Counted from the stretch's first letter, positions 1 through 7,687 are shown. The stretch is 22,771 nucleotides of DNA from DATDSR01 sp038062165 (GCA_038062165.1 JBBTXQ010000035.1:1-22771); one strand, 5' to 3'. Numbers and translations are program-made. Notes: generated by a model from the sequence alone, not told the origin.

Positions 1-1371
1 TTGGGCATGCCATTCAAGATTTTCAAAATAAGCGCCGATGATTTCCACGCCATCCTTGATGATTACAAGAATGTAGCCAGTGAGGTTAACAAGGTCTTGG
101 GCGAACTTGATGCTGAACTCTCCAGCGAAGAGGGTCTGCCTGAAGCTGTGGTCAAGCGCTTAACTGGCGGTGGCGACGACATTGCTCTTGTTGAAGATGC
201 GCCCGTTACAAAAATTGTAGCCGTAATTATTCGACATGCCATCGATGGCAATGCTTCAGATATTCACATCGAACCTATTGGTGAACGAGTAAGGGTGCGT
301 TTCCGAGTTGACGGGGTGCTCTATACTTCACTTTTTTTGCCGGCGGGAGTCTATGACTCTGTGGTATCACGTATCAAAATAGTTGCAAGTCTTAAACTTG
401 ACGAGAAGCGTAAACCTCAAGATGGCCGATTCAGCGCCCCTCTTGATGGTCGCAAGGTTGACTTCCGCGTTTCTACTTTCCCATCCTATTATGGCGAGAA
501 GGTTGTGATTCGTATTCTAGATGCCGAGAAGGGCGTTAAACATGTGACAGATCTGGGCCTGTCGCCCGATCACTTAACGGTTATTCAAGATGCTCTCAAA
601 CGACCCTATGGATTAATCTTGATTACTGGTCCAACTGGTTCCGGCAAATCTACTACCCTCTACGCCATGTTAAACGAACTCGACAGAGAGAAATATAATG
701 TTGTCTCGCTCGAAGATCCAGTCGAGTATTCTATCCAGGGGCTAAATCAATCACAGATTAGGCCGGAAATTGGCTACACATTTGCCACAGGTTTGCGATC
801 TATCTTACGTCAAGATCCGGATATGATAATGGTAGGCGAGATTCGCGATAAGGAGACAGCAGAACTTGCCATTCAAGCCGCACTTACTGGCCACCTAGTT
901 TTTTCTACTTTACACACCAACAATGCTATTGGAGTTGTGCCGAGATTGATAGACATGGGCATTGATCCTTATCTAATTGCTCCAACCCTTATACTTGCCG
1001 TGGCCCAAAGATTAGTACGAACCCTTTGTGAAGATTCTAAAGAAGCAGAAGCAGTAGAAGGCGGGATTGAGGCCATTATCAGCAAGCAATTTGAAGATTT
1101 GCCTAAAGAGTTCAGAAGCAAGCTCGAGATTCCTAAACAAGTTTACCACGCGAAAAGTTCGCCCCTCTGCCCCGGCGGTACTCGTGGTCGTATGGCTGTT
1201 TTTGAAATGTTCAAGGTGAGCAAGGCCATGGAAGAGCTTATTTTGCGCGAGCCTACTGATCCTGCCATATACAAACAGGCCAGGAGTGAGGGTATGCTGA
1301 CTCTTAAAGAGGATGCCATGTACAAGGCCTTCCAAGGTCTTATCCCCTTCGAAGAAGTAGCAAGTCTGTAA
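1..1371 (+). CDS. pilB: Type IV pilus assembly ATPase PilB, 5' end missing
   Basis: Hexameric GspE/PilB-family ATPase that powers pilus extension at the cytoplasmic side of the inner membrane. Visible motifs, counted from the window edge: Walker A GPTGSGKST at residues 210-218, Walker B MIMVGE at 275-280 and the His box GHLVFSTLH at 297-305. PilB proteins are usually about 560-580 residues. This one has 456 and lacks the N-terminal MshEN-type region, and it is open to base 1, so the true start lies outside the window. The C-terminal zinc motif seems degraded: only single cysteines remain (RTLC and SPLC) where family members have CxxC pairs. It is followed at once by a response regulator and pilT. 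The family assignment is firm; the start is unknown. Confidence 0.96.
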   Translation: MGMPFKIFKISADDFHAILDDYKNVASEVNKVLGELDAELSSEEGLPEAVVKRLTGGGDDIALVEDAPVTKIVAVIIRHAIDGNASDIHIEPIGERVRVRFRVDGVLYTSLFLPAGVYDSVVSRIKIVASLKLDEKRKPQDGRFSAPLDGRKVDFRVSTFPSYYGEKVVIRILDAEKGVKHVTDLGLSPDHLTVIQDALKRPYGLILITGPTGSGKSTTLYAMLNELDREKYNVVSLEDPVEYSIQGLNQSQIRPEIGYTFATGLRSILRQDPDMIMVGEIRDKETAELAIQAALTGHLVFSTLHTNNAIGVVPRLIDMGIDPYLIAPTLILAVAQRLVRTLCEDSKEAEAVEGGIEAIISKQFEDLPKEFRSKLEIPKQVYHAKSSPLCPGGTRGRMAVFEMFKVSKAMEELILREPTDPAIYKQARSEGMLTLKEDAMYKAFQGLIPFEEVASL

Positions 1372-1378
1372 AAATTGG

Positions 1379-1384
1379 TATAAT
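1379..1384 (+). promoter_or_regulatory. Putative -10 element (TATAAT) of the response regulator gene
   Basis: A consensus TATAAT sits in the short gap after pilB, ending nine bases before the GTG start at 1394. No convincing -35 hexamer is visible. It would allow the regulator to be transcribed apart from pilB. Confidence 0.4.
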
Positions 1385-1393
1385 TAAAACAAG

Positions 1394-1789
1394 GTGAGCG
1401 AAAAACAAACAATTTTGATAGTCGAAGATGATCGGTTTCTTTTGGATATGTACGTGCTCAAGTTCAACGAGCGCGGATTTAACGTTATTACTGCTTTTGG
1501 TGGAGCGGAAGCTCTTGCTAAAATAGAGAAAAATACCAACAAGCCGGATATTGTTTTACTCGATTTAGTTATGCCAGGCATCGGAGGCTTTGAAGTGTTG
1601 GATAAAATTAAGAAAGAGAAGTTATTACCCGATGCGCTAGTTATCATTCTTTCCAATTTGGGGCAGAAAGAAGATATAGACAGAGGCTTGGAATTGGGCG
1701 CAGATGGCTATATCGTCAAGGCTTCGGCCACTCCCACCGAAGTAGTCAACAAGGTGGAATCAACTATAAAACAGAACAAGAACAAGTAA
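1394..1789 (+). CDS. Receiver-only response regulator (CheY/PilG-like)
   Basis: Single receiver domain of 131 residues with no output domain. The acidic pair E11-D12-D13, the phospho-acceptor D57 in LLDLVMPG, the switch S87 in ILSN and the conserved K109 in IVKAS are all present, so it should accept a phosphoryl group and signal by protein contact. Its position between pilB and pilT suggests it tunes pilus extension or retraction, as PilG/PilH do in other bacteria; this link is inferred. The start is GTG, preceded by AAGG only two bases upstream, so the ribosome site is weak. No cognate histidine kinase is in the window. Confidence 0.9.
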   Translation: MSEKQTILIVEDDRFLLDMYVLKFNERGFNVITAFGGAEALAKIEKNTNKPDIVLLDLVMPGIGGFEVLDKIKKEKLLPDALVIILSNLGQKEDIDRGLELGADGYIVKASATPTEVVNKVESTIKQNKNK

Positions 1790-1796
1790 TAATGAG

Positions 1797-1877
1797 TCCC
1801 ATTAGAAGTCTATCAAAATTAAGTCACTACAATATGTCAGTCGTACATACAATTAACGTAAGTAACTTCTAACGGGA
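1797..1877. repeat. Inverted repeat bracketing the gap before pilT
   Basis: TCCCATTAGAAGT at 1797-1809 is complementary, with one mismatch, to ACTTCTAACGGGA at 1865-1877. The right arm ends on the A of the pilT start codon. The 55-base loop fills the gap between the regulator and pilT. In RNA it would close the pilT initiation region, so it could be a terminator-like or translation-control structure. There is no U-run, which argues against an intrinsic terminator. Confidence 0.5.
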
Positions 1878-2938
1878 TGAGTTATAAAACGCAACTCGAA
1901 CAGATTATAGATGCGGTCAGCGCTCAAGGGGCCTCTGATTTGCACCTGGCTGTAGGGCATAAGCCCACGGTGCGCGTTTCGAGCGTGCTTATTCCTCTGG
2001 TCAACTTTCCAGAACTTAAAAAAGAAGATACAGAAGGTCTCTTGGGCGAGATACTAACAGTCGAGAATAATAAGCGATTCATCGAGAATAAAGATTTAGA
2101 CTTCTCTTACACCACTAGTTCCGGGGTGCGTTTCAGAGGCAACGCGTATTATCAAATGAACGTAGTGGGAGTTGCTTTGAGACTGATAACCGCCAAGATT
2201 AAAACTCTTGTGGAACTTAACTTGCCACCAATTCTTGCCGACATAACCAATCGCAAACAAGGCTTCTTCCTGGTGGTGGGTCCCGTGGGTCAAGGCAAGT
2301 CAACCACTCTTGCGGCAATGGTCAATATGATCAATCAAGGTCGGGCAGAGCACGTAATTACGATTGAAGATCCAGTCGAATATATTTATCCCGAAGGTAA
2401 ATCAATTGTTGATCAACGAGAAGTCCGTTTTGATACAGCCGATTTCCACACTGCCCTTAAGTCAATGTTCCGAGAAGATGTGAATGTGGCTTTGATCGGG
2501 GAGATGCGCACGCCAGAGACTATCTCTACTGCCGTGACAGCGGCTGAAACGGGACACTTAATCTTTTCAACCCTGCACACCAATAACGCCGCTCAAACAA
2601 TTGACCGCATAATAGACTCGTTTCCGGGAACGCAACAGGCGCAGATCAGAGTGCAACTAGCCGGCTCTTTAATCGGCATATTCTCTCAAAGATTACTGCC
2701 TAGAATTTCTGGTGGTTTGGTGCCGGCTTACGAACTATTGCTCAATAATTCAGCCGTCTCAAATCTAATTCGCGAAGGTCGCACGCATGAGATCAACATG
2801 GTTCTCGAGACTGGTTCAGAATCAGGAATGATAGACATGAATCATTCAATTGCTGCTCTTGTAACATCTGGTGAGATAAATGCCGAAGACGCCTTCAAAT
2901 ACACCCTCGACCCCGAAGCTCTTCAACGCCTACTCTAA
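1877..2938 (+). CDS. pilT: Type IV pilus retraction ATPase PilT
   Basis: Full-length PilT of 353 residues, the ATPase that disassembles the pilus and drives twitching and DNA uptake. Motifs: N-terminal SDLHLAVG, Walker A GPVGQGKST (135-143), Walker B VALIGE (204-209), the His box TGHLIFSTLHTNN and a C-terminal SNLIREG that corresponds to the PilT AIRNLIRE signature. The start ATG has no clear Shine-Dalgarno site and lies at the end of an inverted repeat. The stop codon overlaps an ATG (TAATG at 2936-2940), and this ATG begins a 17-base copy of the pilC 5' end, so pilC probably once followed directly with overlapping codons. Confidence 0.96.
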   Translation: MSYKTQLEQIIDAVSAQGASDLHLAVGHKPTVRVSSVLIPLVNFPELKKEDTEGLLGEILTVENNKRFIENKDLDFSYTTSSGVRFRGNAYYQMNVVGVALRLITAKIKTLVELNLPPILADITNRKQGFFLVVGPVGQGKSTTLAAMVNMINQGRAEHVITIEDPVEYIYPEGKSIVDQREVRFDTADFHTALKSMFREDVNVALIGEMRTPETISTAVTAAETGHLIFSTLHTNNAAQTIDRIIDSFPGTQQAQIRVQLAGSLIGIFSQRLLPRISGGLVPAYELLLNNSAVSNLIREGRTHEINMVLETGSESGMIDMNHSIAALVTSGEINAEDAFKYTLDPEALQRLL

Positions 2939-2954
2939 TGTTGTTTTTCTACAA
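2938..2954 (+). repeat. 17-bp copy of the pilC start, left flank of an island
   Basis: ATGTTGTTTTTCTACAA is identical to bases 4497-4513, the first 17 bases of pilC (MLFFYK). It overlaps the last base of the pilT stop codon. The two copies flank a 1.56 kb segment, as expected if that segment split an original pilT/pilC overlap with duplication of the target. Confidence 0.8.
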
Positions 2955-2978
2955 TACGAAGGTTTAACCTTCGTATTG
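2952..2978. repeat. REP-like perfect palindrome, copy 1
   Basis: 27-bp perfect palindrome (13 + 1 + 13) with the core CGAAGGTTTAACCTTCG and outer arms CAATA/TATTG. The same core recurs at 3741-3767 and, as a tandem, at 4410-4443 around the RAYT transposase gene. It starts inside the 17-bp duplicated pilC sequence. Confidence 0.85.
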
Positions 2979-2995
2979 ACAAACTAGACGTTTCC

Positions 2996-3099
2996 ATGAT
3001 AACTTCCTTACGAAAGGAGGCCCCAGCCGAGTCGGTAGGACCCAAGAATGAAATCATGATTACGAAGTCCCGCAGCCTTTAGGCCGTGAAGGTTTACTT
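2996..3099 (+). pseudogene. Possible 3' remnant of an IS605-type element (tnpB tail / omega-RNA-like end)
   Basis: This stretch has a short open frame from ATG 2996 to TAG 3082 (ending NEIMITKSRSL) followed by small hairpins (GCC-TTTA-GGC near 3075-3084 and GTGAAG-GTTTA-CTTCAC at 3083-3099), finishing in TTCAC. Hairpins overlapping the end of tnpB and a terminal TTCAC-like end are typical of IS200/IS605 right ends and their guide RNAs. The resemblance is from memory of the family, not an alignment. It could instead be an unrelated structured leader of the next gene. Low confidence. Confidence 0.3.
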
Positions 3100-3126
3100 C
3101 ACACGAATAGGCGAATACTGTAAAAT

Positions 3127-3741
3127 ATGAAAAAGTTTTTCTCCTGGCTCATTTATTCTCAACAAACACTCGGTGAAGTATTTGTTGCGTTGGTACTTTT
3201 GTTTGTTGCTTCAACGTTTTCGAGTTTTTGGCCAAATATGTTGAGCAGAGGCATTACCTCGACTGTATTGCTTGTAAGTGCGCTTGCAGTGGGACGGACG
3301 CTGTTTCGAAAAAAATCAGATGTCGACATGCTCACTCGCAAGTCCATTCAGTTTTTGGGCATGGTTCTGATTTTGGGTATCATGATTTCCAATATTGGCT
3401 GGTTTAGGGTTCAGCACATTGATCTGAGCGCTGTTGGTCTACAAGCTCTTATTACTACAATCTACGGTCTCCTGATTTCCTTACGAGCTGCCGTGGGAAT
3501 CATATTCGTGATTTTTGTAATCATCGCTGGTAAATTGAAAATCGATCCATTGATGTCGCTAGGAATGATATACTTTGAAAATATTCCCGATGTCCTCATC
3601 GTAAAGACGCACCGACTCTCTGCCACTCTTGCGGCAGTAGTTACTTTGGTATTGTGGTATCACTTCAAATCGATTTCCCTGGCGTTTATCTATGGAACGT
3701 TAGTATTTGATGTTATGCATTTGACATACGACAAAAAGTAG
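3127..3741 (+). CDS. Small polytopic membrane protein, unknown function
   Basis: 204 residues with about five hydrophobic membrane segments: near residues 19-33, 43-57, 75-91, 104-133 and 160-178, with a charged KKK/RKKSD loop after the second. I recognise no catalytic motif. It lies inside the island between pilT and pilC, upstream of and convergent with the RAYT gene, and its stop codon abuts the palindrome at 3741-3767. A TACTGT hexamer at 3116-3121 ends five bases before the ATG and could be a -10 element for a near-leaderless transcript. It is probably accessory cargo of the island rather than a pilus gene; this is inferred from position only. Confidence 0.6.
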   Translation: MKKFFSWLIYSQQTLGEVFVALVLLFVASTFSSFWPNMLSRGITSTVLLVSALAVGRTLFRKKSDVDMLTRKSIQFLGMVLILGIMISNIGWFRVQHIDLSAVGLQALITTIYGLLISLRAAVGIIFVIFVIIAGKLKIDPLMSLGMIYFENIPDVLIVKTHRLSATLAAVVTLVLWYHFKSISLAFIYGTLVFDVMHLTYDKK

Positions 3742-3767
3742 AATACGAAGGTTTAACCTTCGTATTC
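3741..3767. repeat. REP-like perfect palindrome, copy 2
   Basis: 27-bp perfect palindrome with arms GAATA/TATTC around CGAAGGTTTAACCTTCG. It covers the last base of the membrane protein stop codon and the 3' end of the convergent transposase gene, whose last codons (EYEG-stop) are read from the palindrome itself. It may also act as a bidirectional transcript-end structure. Confidence 0.85.
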
Positions 3768-4394
3768 TAACCAATCTGCCATGTCCTGTTCATAGTCTGA
3801 AAGCTTGGAGAAATATTTTGGAAAATCACCTAGATTTAGTATTTTTGATTCAGGTCGTTTGGCACCAAGATGATCTTGATAGCTAGAGAACTTGAAATCT
3901 CGAAGTTTTTGAAGAGTAAGTTTTATACTGCCATTACTGGTCGACTTTGGAAGCAGTGCGGTGGGATTAAGGTGGATATAGGAAAACAGACGTCTCAGAT
4001 GATTGTCATTCTCTGTATGCGTTGCCCTAAATGTTCCCTCATATAACCTACCGGATCGGTTGTTTCTTAGATTGAAGAACATAGTATGAGATGTTCCCAG
4101 TTTTTGCATAAATAAGCTAATACCTCCTTCTGTAATTTCCTTGATGAGTAAGTGGAAGTGGTTGTCCATGAGAGCGTATGCTCCTAAACTGACCAAGCGC
4201 TTCCCGACATTGAAATCATAGACAGAACCATAGGGGATAGATCGTAGATCAATATCCTTCTCTCCATTGCAGAGATAAAGAAGTTTTTGAAAACGCACCT
4301 TATCAGCATCATTTTTAAAGATATTTTGCTTATCAATCCCACGATTGAAAACATGATAGAACTCATTAGATGAAAAACGGAACTTTCTAGTCAT
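3753..4394 (-). CDS. REP-associated tyrosine transposase (RAYT, Y1/IS200-like)
   Basis: 213-residue HUH-type single-strand DNA transposase. The start RKFRFSSNEFYHVFNRG matches the family N-terminus, DNHFHLL carries the HUH metal-binding histidines (HFH), and FSYIHLNP holds the likely catalytic tyrosine. A C-terminal basic/aromatic extension follows. RAYT proteins nick and move short palindromic REP units rather than moving as classic IS elements. Palindromes with one shared core lie just downstream (3741-3767), upstream (4410-4443) and further left (2952-2978), so enzyme and likely substrates are together. The reading frame is intact, so it may be active. ATG start at 4394, no obvious Shine-Dalgarno site. 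Confidence 0.9.
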   Translation of the reverse strand: MTRKFRFSSNEFYHVFNRGIDKQNIFKNDADKVRFQKLLYLCNGEKDIDLRSIPYGSVYDFNVGKRLVSLGAYALMDNHFHLLIKEITEGGISLFMQKLGTSHTMFFNLRNNRSGRLYEGTFRATHTENDNHLRRLFSYIHLNPTALLPKSTSNGSIKLTLQKLRDFKFSSYQDHLGAKRPESKILNLGDFPKYFSKLSDYEQDMADWLEYEG

Positions 4395-4409
4395 GCAAAC
4401 ATTGTACTC

Positions 4410-4443
4410 CGAAGGTTAAACCTTCGCGAAGGTTTAACCTTCG
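4410..4443. repeat. Tandem pair of REP-like palindromes
   Basis: Two adjacent 17-bp palindromes: CGAAGGTTAAACCTTCG (4410-4426) and CGAAGGTTTAACCTTCG (4427-4443), differing only in the central base. They sit just upstream of the RAYT gene start. The pair could fold as two hairpins or one long one. Confidence 0.85.
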
Positions 4444-4483
4444 TAAGTTGGGGATATGCCCGGAAGTTTGCTTTGTGATGCGC

Positions 4484-4489
4484 TACAAT
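4484..4489 (+). promoter_or_regulatory. Putative -10 element (TACAAT) of pilC
   Basis: TACAAT ends seven bases before the pilC ATG at 4497, with no room for a Shine-Dalgarno leader. If used, it gives a leaderless or nearly leaderless transcript and would supply the pilC promoter after the island separated the gene from pilT. Confidence 0.4.
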
Positions 4490-4496
4490 ATATAGG

Positions 4497-4513
4497 ATGT
4501 TGTTTTTCTACAA
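4497..4513 (+). repeat. 17-bp direct repeat, right flank of the island
   Basis: Start of pilC, ATGTTGTTTTTCTACAA, identical to 2938-2954. Identity stops on both sides (TA before and TACG after in the left copy; GG before and AGCG after here). Confidence 0.8.
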
Positions 4514-5708
4514 AGCGATAAGTAAGGACGGCAAGAACTCTGAAGGAAGTATTGAGGGTATGAATATTGATGCCGCTATTTCGACTCTCCAAAAGAGAGA
4601 TTTGGTTATCGTCGATATCAAACCAGCGGAAGAGAAGAAATCAGGATTCAGCTTAGCTAACTTATCTTTCGGGGGGCGCGTTAAGATGAAGGATGTTGTT
4701 ATTCTTTCTCAACAACTCTCGACTCTGATTGGGGCCAATGTGCCGATTCTTACAACTTTCAGACTGTTGGCAAGTGAGACAGAAAGTAAGGCCCTCCAAA
4801 CCAAGTTAACCCAAGTGGTAGATGATATCCAGGGAGGTGTCTCTATTTCCGTGGCTATGGCTAAACATCCACAAGTTTTCTCAACTTTTTATGTCAGTCT
4901 GGTGAAGGCGGCAGAGGAGTCCGGCAAATTACCAGAAACATTCAAGTTTCTGGCCGAGTATCTAGAACGTTCTTTCCAATTGGTCCAAAAAGCCAAAAAT
5001 GCCCTAGTCTATCCAATTTTCGTTATTGTGGTATTCGCGGCGGTAATGATACTGATGATGGTCATGGTTATCCCGCAACTTACTAGCATCTTGCTCGAGT
5101 CCGGCCAAGATATCCCCTTATTTACGAAAGCGATAATTGGCACAAGCGACTTCCTTGTTAATTACGGCATTTTGCTACTCTTCCTGCTTGTCATTTTGGT
5201 GATTGTGGTCTGGCGATATAGCAGGACGGCTACGGGTAAATTGGCCATCGACAGATTCAAGATGTCAATCCCTTATATCGGCACACTTTATAAAAAAATC
5301 TACTTATCCCGAGTATCAGATAATATGAATATGATGCTCGAAAGCGGTGTCTCCGTCGTGCGTTCTCTTGAAGTAAGTTCAGAAGTAGTGGGGAATGAGG
5401 TATATAGAAGGATATTGCTTGAAGCAGCCGATTCGGTTAAATCAGGCAGTGCCTTGTCTGATATATTTGCCTACCACCCAGAGTTTCCCTCAATTATTGC
5501 TCAAATGACAAGAATTGGCGAAGAGACTGGCAAGCTAGATTATGTCCTCAAGACACTTTCTCGTTTCTATACACAAGAAGTTGAGAGCACGATTGACTTA
5601 TTGGTAGGCTTAATAGAGCCAATTATGATCGTTGTTTTAGGCCTCGGTGTAGCCATCCTATTATCAGGCATTCTCCTACCCATCTACTCCTTAACAGGCG
5701 CTCTATAA
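4497..5708 (+). CDS. pilC: Type IV pilus inner-membrane platform protein PilC
   Basis: 403 residues, the usual length for PilC/GspF, with two T2SSF domains. Each carries the conserved pattern seen here as FSTFYVSLVKAAEESGKLPE in the first repeat and FPSIIAQMTRIGEETGKLD in the second. Membrane segments lie near residues 170-195, 216-238 and 370-398. It anchors the pilus base and couples PilB/PilT to pilin transfer in the inner membrane. The first 17 bases are duplicated at 2938, and the gene now stands 1.56 kb from pilT. A 122-base AT-rich gap separates it from the pilin gene. Confidence 0.96.
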   Translation: MLFFYKAISKDGKNSEGSIEGMNIDAAISTLQKRDLVIVDIKPAEEKKSGFSLANLSFGGRVKMKDVVILSQQLSTLIGANVPILTTFRLLASETESKALQTKLTQVVDDIQGGVSISVAMAKHPQVFSTFYVSLVKAAEESGKLPETFKFLAEYLERSFQLVQKAKNALVYPIFVIVVFAAVMILMMVMVIPQLTSILLESGQDIPLFTKAIIGTSDFLVNYGILLLFLLVILVIVVWRYSRTATGKLAIDRFKMSIPYIGTLYKKIYLSRVSDNMNMMLESGVSVVRSLEVSSEVVGNEVYRRILLEAADSVKSGSALSDIFAYHPEFPSIIAQMTRIGEETGKLDYVLKTLSRFYTQEVESTIDLLVGLIEPIMIVVLGLGVAILLSGILLPIYSLTGAL

Positions 5709-5752
5709 GGGGGTTATCCACATGGGTGGGCTATTATATGGCTAAATGGCTA

Positions 5753-5758
5753 TATAAT
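5753..5758 (+). promoter_or_regulatory. Putative -10 element (TATAAT) in the gap before the pilin gene
   Basis: The AT-rich gap 5709-5830 holds TATAAT at 5753-5758 and a second candidate TATTAT at 5804-5809. Repeated GGCTAT(A) motifs precede the first. No strong -35 is visible. No Shine-Dalgarno site precedes the pilin ATG. Confidence 0.35.
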
Positions 5759-5830
5759 GTATACACAAATTAAAAGTCGGAAAGTTTAATTTATTAAGTT
5801 TCTTATTATTAAATTAGTAAAATTAGTAAA

Positions 5831-6328
5831 ATGTTAAAGAGAAATAAGGCAAGAAAAAATAAGGGCTTTACCCTAATCGAGCTCTTGGTGGTTATCGCCA
5901 TCATCGGCATCCTCTCGTCAGTAGTTCTCGCAAGCCTAAACACAGCCCGTGAGAAGGCTCGTGATGCAAGACGCATTTCAGATATCAAGAACCTACAGTT
6001 GGCTCTCGAATTGCACGCGGATGACAATGATGGCAACTATGCCGACGTTTTAGTCGATGATTTGGTGCCTACGTACATCTCCTCGATCCCAACAGATCCC
6101 TCAACTGGCGCCGCATACCTGTTTGCTAGCGATGGAGGGAATGAGTACCATCTCGGAGCTACACTTGAAGGCGCGAATATGCCTGACAACGACGCAGACT
6201 GTGATTCTGTTGGTGATGCCCCAACCCCTGCCAAGACCTGCTTCACAGATGAGCCTCTGGGCACTACCGGATTCGATGGTTCTGATGGTGCTGGAGCAAC
6301 GGATAAGATTTACGATCAGATTGACTAA
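5831..6328 (+). CDS. Type IV prepilin, probable major pilin
   Basis: 165 residues with a class III signal: basic leader RNKARKNKG, cleavage after G before FTLIELLVVIAIIGIL, and E5 of the mature protein present. The hydrophobic N-terminal helix is followed by the EKARDARRISDIKNLQLAL helix common in Gram-positive and CPR pilins, then an acidic, glycine-rich C-terminal domain with two cysteines (near DADCDS and KTCFTDE) that may form a disulfide. It has its own upstream gap and a strong terminator, as expected for an abundant pilin. It is cleaved by the peptidase encoded next. Confidence 0.93.
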   Translation: MLKRNKARKNKGFTLIELLVVIAIIGILSSVVLASLNTAREKARDARRISDIKNLQLALELHADDNDGNYADVLVDDLVPTYISSIPTDPSTGAAYLFASDGGNEYHLGATLEGANMPDNDADCDSVGDAPTPAKTCFTDEPLGTTGFDGSDGAGATDKIYDQID

Positions 6329-6349
6329 TTATATCTGACTGTACTTAAC

Positions 6350-6381
6350 AAAAAATCCTCGGCGAAACCCGAGGATTTTTT
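6350..6381 (+). terminator. Intrinsic terminator after the pilin gene
   Basis: 13-bp perfect stem AAAAAATCCTCGG / CCGAGGATTTTTT around the loop CGAAAC, ending in T6. The A-rich 5' arm makes it potentially bidirectional. Confidence 0.9.
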
Positions 6382-6383
6382 GT

Positions 6384-6389
6384 TATACT
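6384..6389 (+). promoter_or_regulatory. -10 element (TATACT) for a leaderless prepilin peptidase transcript
   Basis: TATACT lies right after the terminator and ends exactly six bases before the GTG start at 6396, the spacing expected when transcription starts on the start codon. Confidence 0.5.
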
Positions 6390-6395
6390 TAGTGA

Positions 6396-7100
6396 GTGTT
6401 AATTTTTATATCTGCTGTTTTTGGCCTAATTGTGGGTAGTTTTTTGAATGTTTTAATCCTGCGCCTAGGGACAGGCAGAACTATTGTAAATAGTCGCTCG
6501 CAATGCTTATCTTGTTCGCACACGCTTACTTGGCACGATCTAATCCCAGTTTTTAGTTTTGTTCTAAATAGGGGCAGGTGTAGATATTGTGGTTCGAAAA
6601 TATCTTTACAGTATCCAATTGTTGAACTAGTCACAGCTCTAATTTTTGCCATACTGGCCTACGAGAATTTTGCCTTCATCTACTATCTTATTTCAAGTAT
6701 TTTAATTGCAATTTTTGTCTATGACCTGCGACATAAGATTATTCCAGACAAATTAGTTTACTTATTTATCATTCTTGCCCTTTTGCTTGCACTTTTGACT
6801 GACCAGAATATCTGGACAGGATTAGTGCTCTTTGGAGTTTTTGGTTCAATCTGGCTTGTCTCAAAAGGCAGAGCTATGGGCTTCGGCGATGCCAAACTTG
6901 TACTGGGTATAGGATTCTTACTGGGTAGAGATTTGTCTATTTCCGCTATGCTTATCGCTTTCTGGTCAGGGGCCATTGTGGGTATATGTTTGTTGTTGCT
7001 CTCGAAGAGTCGCGTTACACTTAAGAGTGAGATACCTTTCGCCCCCTTTCTAATATTTGGTATGTTTATGGCATTATTTTTAAATCTCACACTAATTTGA
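6396..7100 (+). CDS. pilD: Prepilin peptidase / N-methyltransferase PilD (GspO family)
   Basis: 234-residue polytopic aspartic protease (A24 family) that cleaves the leaders of the pilin and pseudopilins around it and methylates the new N-terminus. The cytoplasmic zinc motif is complete (CLSC ... CRYC). The two catalytic aspartates are visible in VYDLRHKIIPD and in MGFGDAKL (GxGD motif). About seven to eight membrane segments follow. The start is GTG, chosen because a TATACT -10 element sits six bases upstream. The stop overlaps the TTG start of the next gene (TTGA), so translation is probably coupled. Confidence 0.95.
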   Translation: MLIFISAVFGLIVGSFLNVLILRLGTGRTIVNSRSQCLSCSHTLTWHDLIPVFSFVLNRGRCRYCGSKISLQYPIVELVTALIFAILAYENFAFIYYLISSILIAIFVYDLRHKIIPDKLVYLFIILALLLALLTDQNIWTGLVLFGVFGSIWLVSKGRAMGFGDAKLVLGIGFLLGRDLSISAMLIAFWSGAIVGICLLLLSKSRVTLKSEIPFAPFLIFGMFMALFLNLTLI

Positions 7101-7687
7101 ACAAAGGCTTCACGGTCGTAGAACTTGTTGTTTCCACGGGAATTATAATTGTAATTCTAGGCATGCTCTTCATGGGTTATCCGAGATTTAAGGCTCGTTC
7201 GGCACTTTCGGCTCTGGCACGGGAGGTGGCCATAACAGTGCGCGAAGCTCAAGTTTACGGTTTAGCAGTCAAGCAACTTGGGAACGAGTTCCCTTCGTAC
7301 GGAATACACATATCTGCCGATAAACCCAAAGAGATAGTTCTGTTTGGCGATTATTCAAGCGGGGATAGAGAAGATATTTACGATAGCGGTAAGGGTTGTG
7401 GAAGTAATCAAACAGAAACAGAATGTATCAGACGTATCACCATGATTGGTCAAGAATATGTTGAAAAAATTTGCGTTAATCCCGGAGGCGCTCAAGAGAC
7501 AGAGGAAGTTTGCGATATCCCAGAACTCAATATCACCTTCAAGCGTCCAGATCCCGAAGCAATAATTATTACTGATGATAATTCTGTCCGTTATAATGCC
7601 GCCAAAATATACCTGCGATCAAGTAAAGACTCGCGAGAACAGAGGGTTGTGCGTGTATGGATTACTGGTCAAACTAGCGTGCAATGA
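7097..7687 (+). CDS. Pseudopilin / minor pilin (GspH-FimT-like)
   Basis: 196 residues with a very short leader MNKG and the cleavage site G/FTVVELVVSTGIIIVILGM, including E5. After the hydrophobic helix come ARSALSALAREVAITVREAQVYGLA, typical of GspH/FimT minor pilins, and a C-terminal beta-rich domain with four cysteines (CGSNQTETEC and CVNPGG...VCD). It probably forms part of the tip or priming complex. The TTG start overlaps the pilD stop, and its own TGA stop overlaps the next ATG (ATGA). Confidence 0.85.
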   Translation: MNKGFTVVELVVSTGIIIVILGMLFMGYPRFKARSALSALAREVAITVREAQVYGLAVKQLGNEFPSYGIHISADKPKEIVLFGDYSSGDREDIYDSGKGCGSNQTETECIRRITMIGQEYVEKICVNPGGAQETEEVCDIPELNITFKRPDPEAIIITDDNSVRYNAAKIYLRSSKDSREQRVVRVWITGQTSVQ

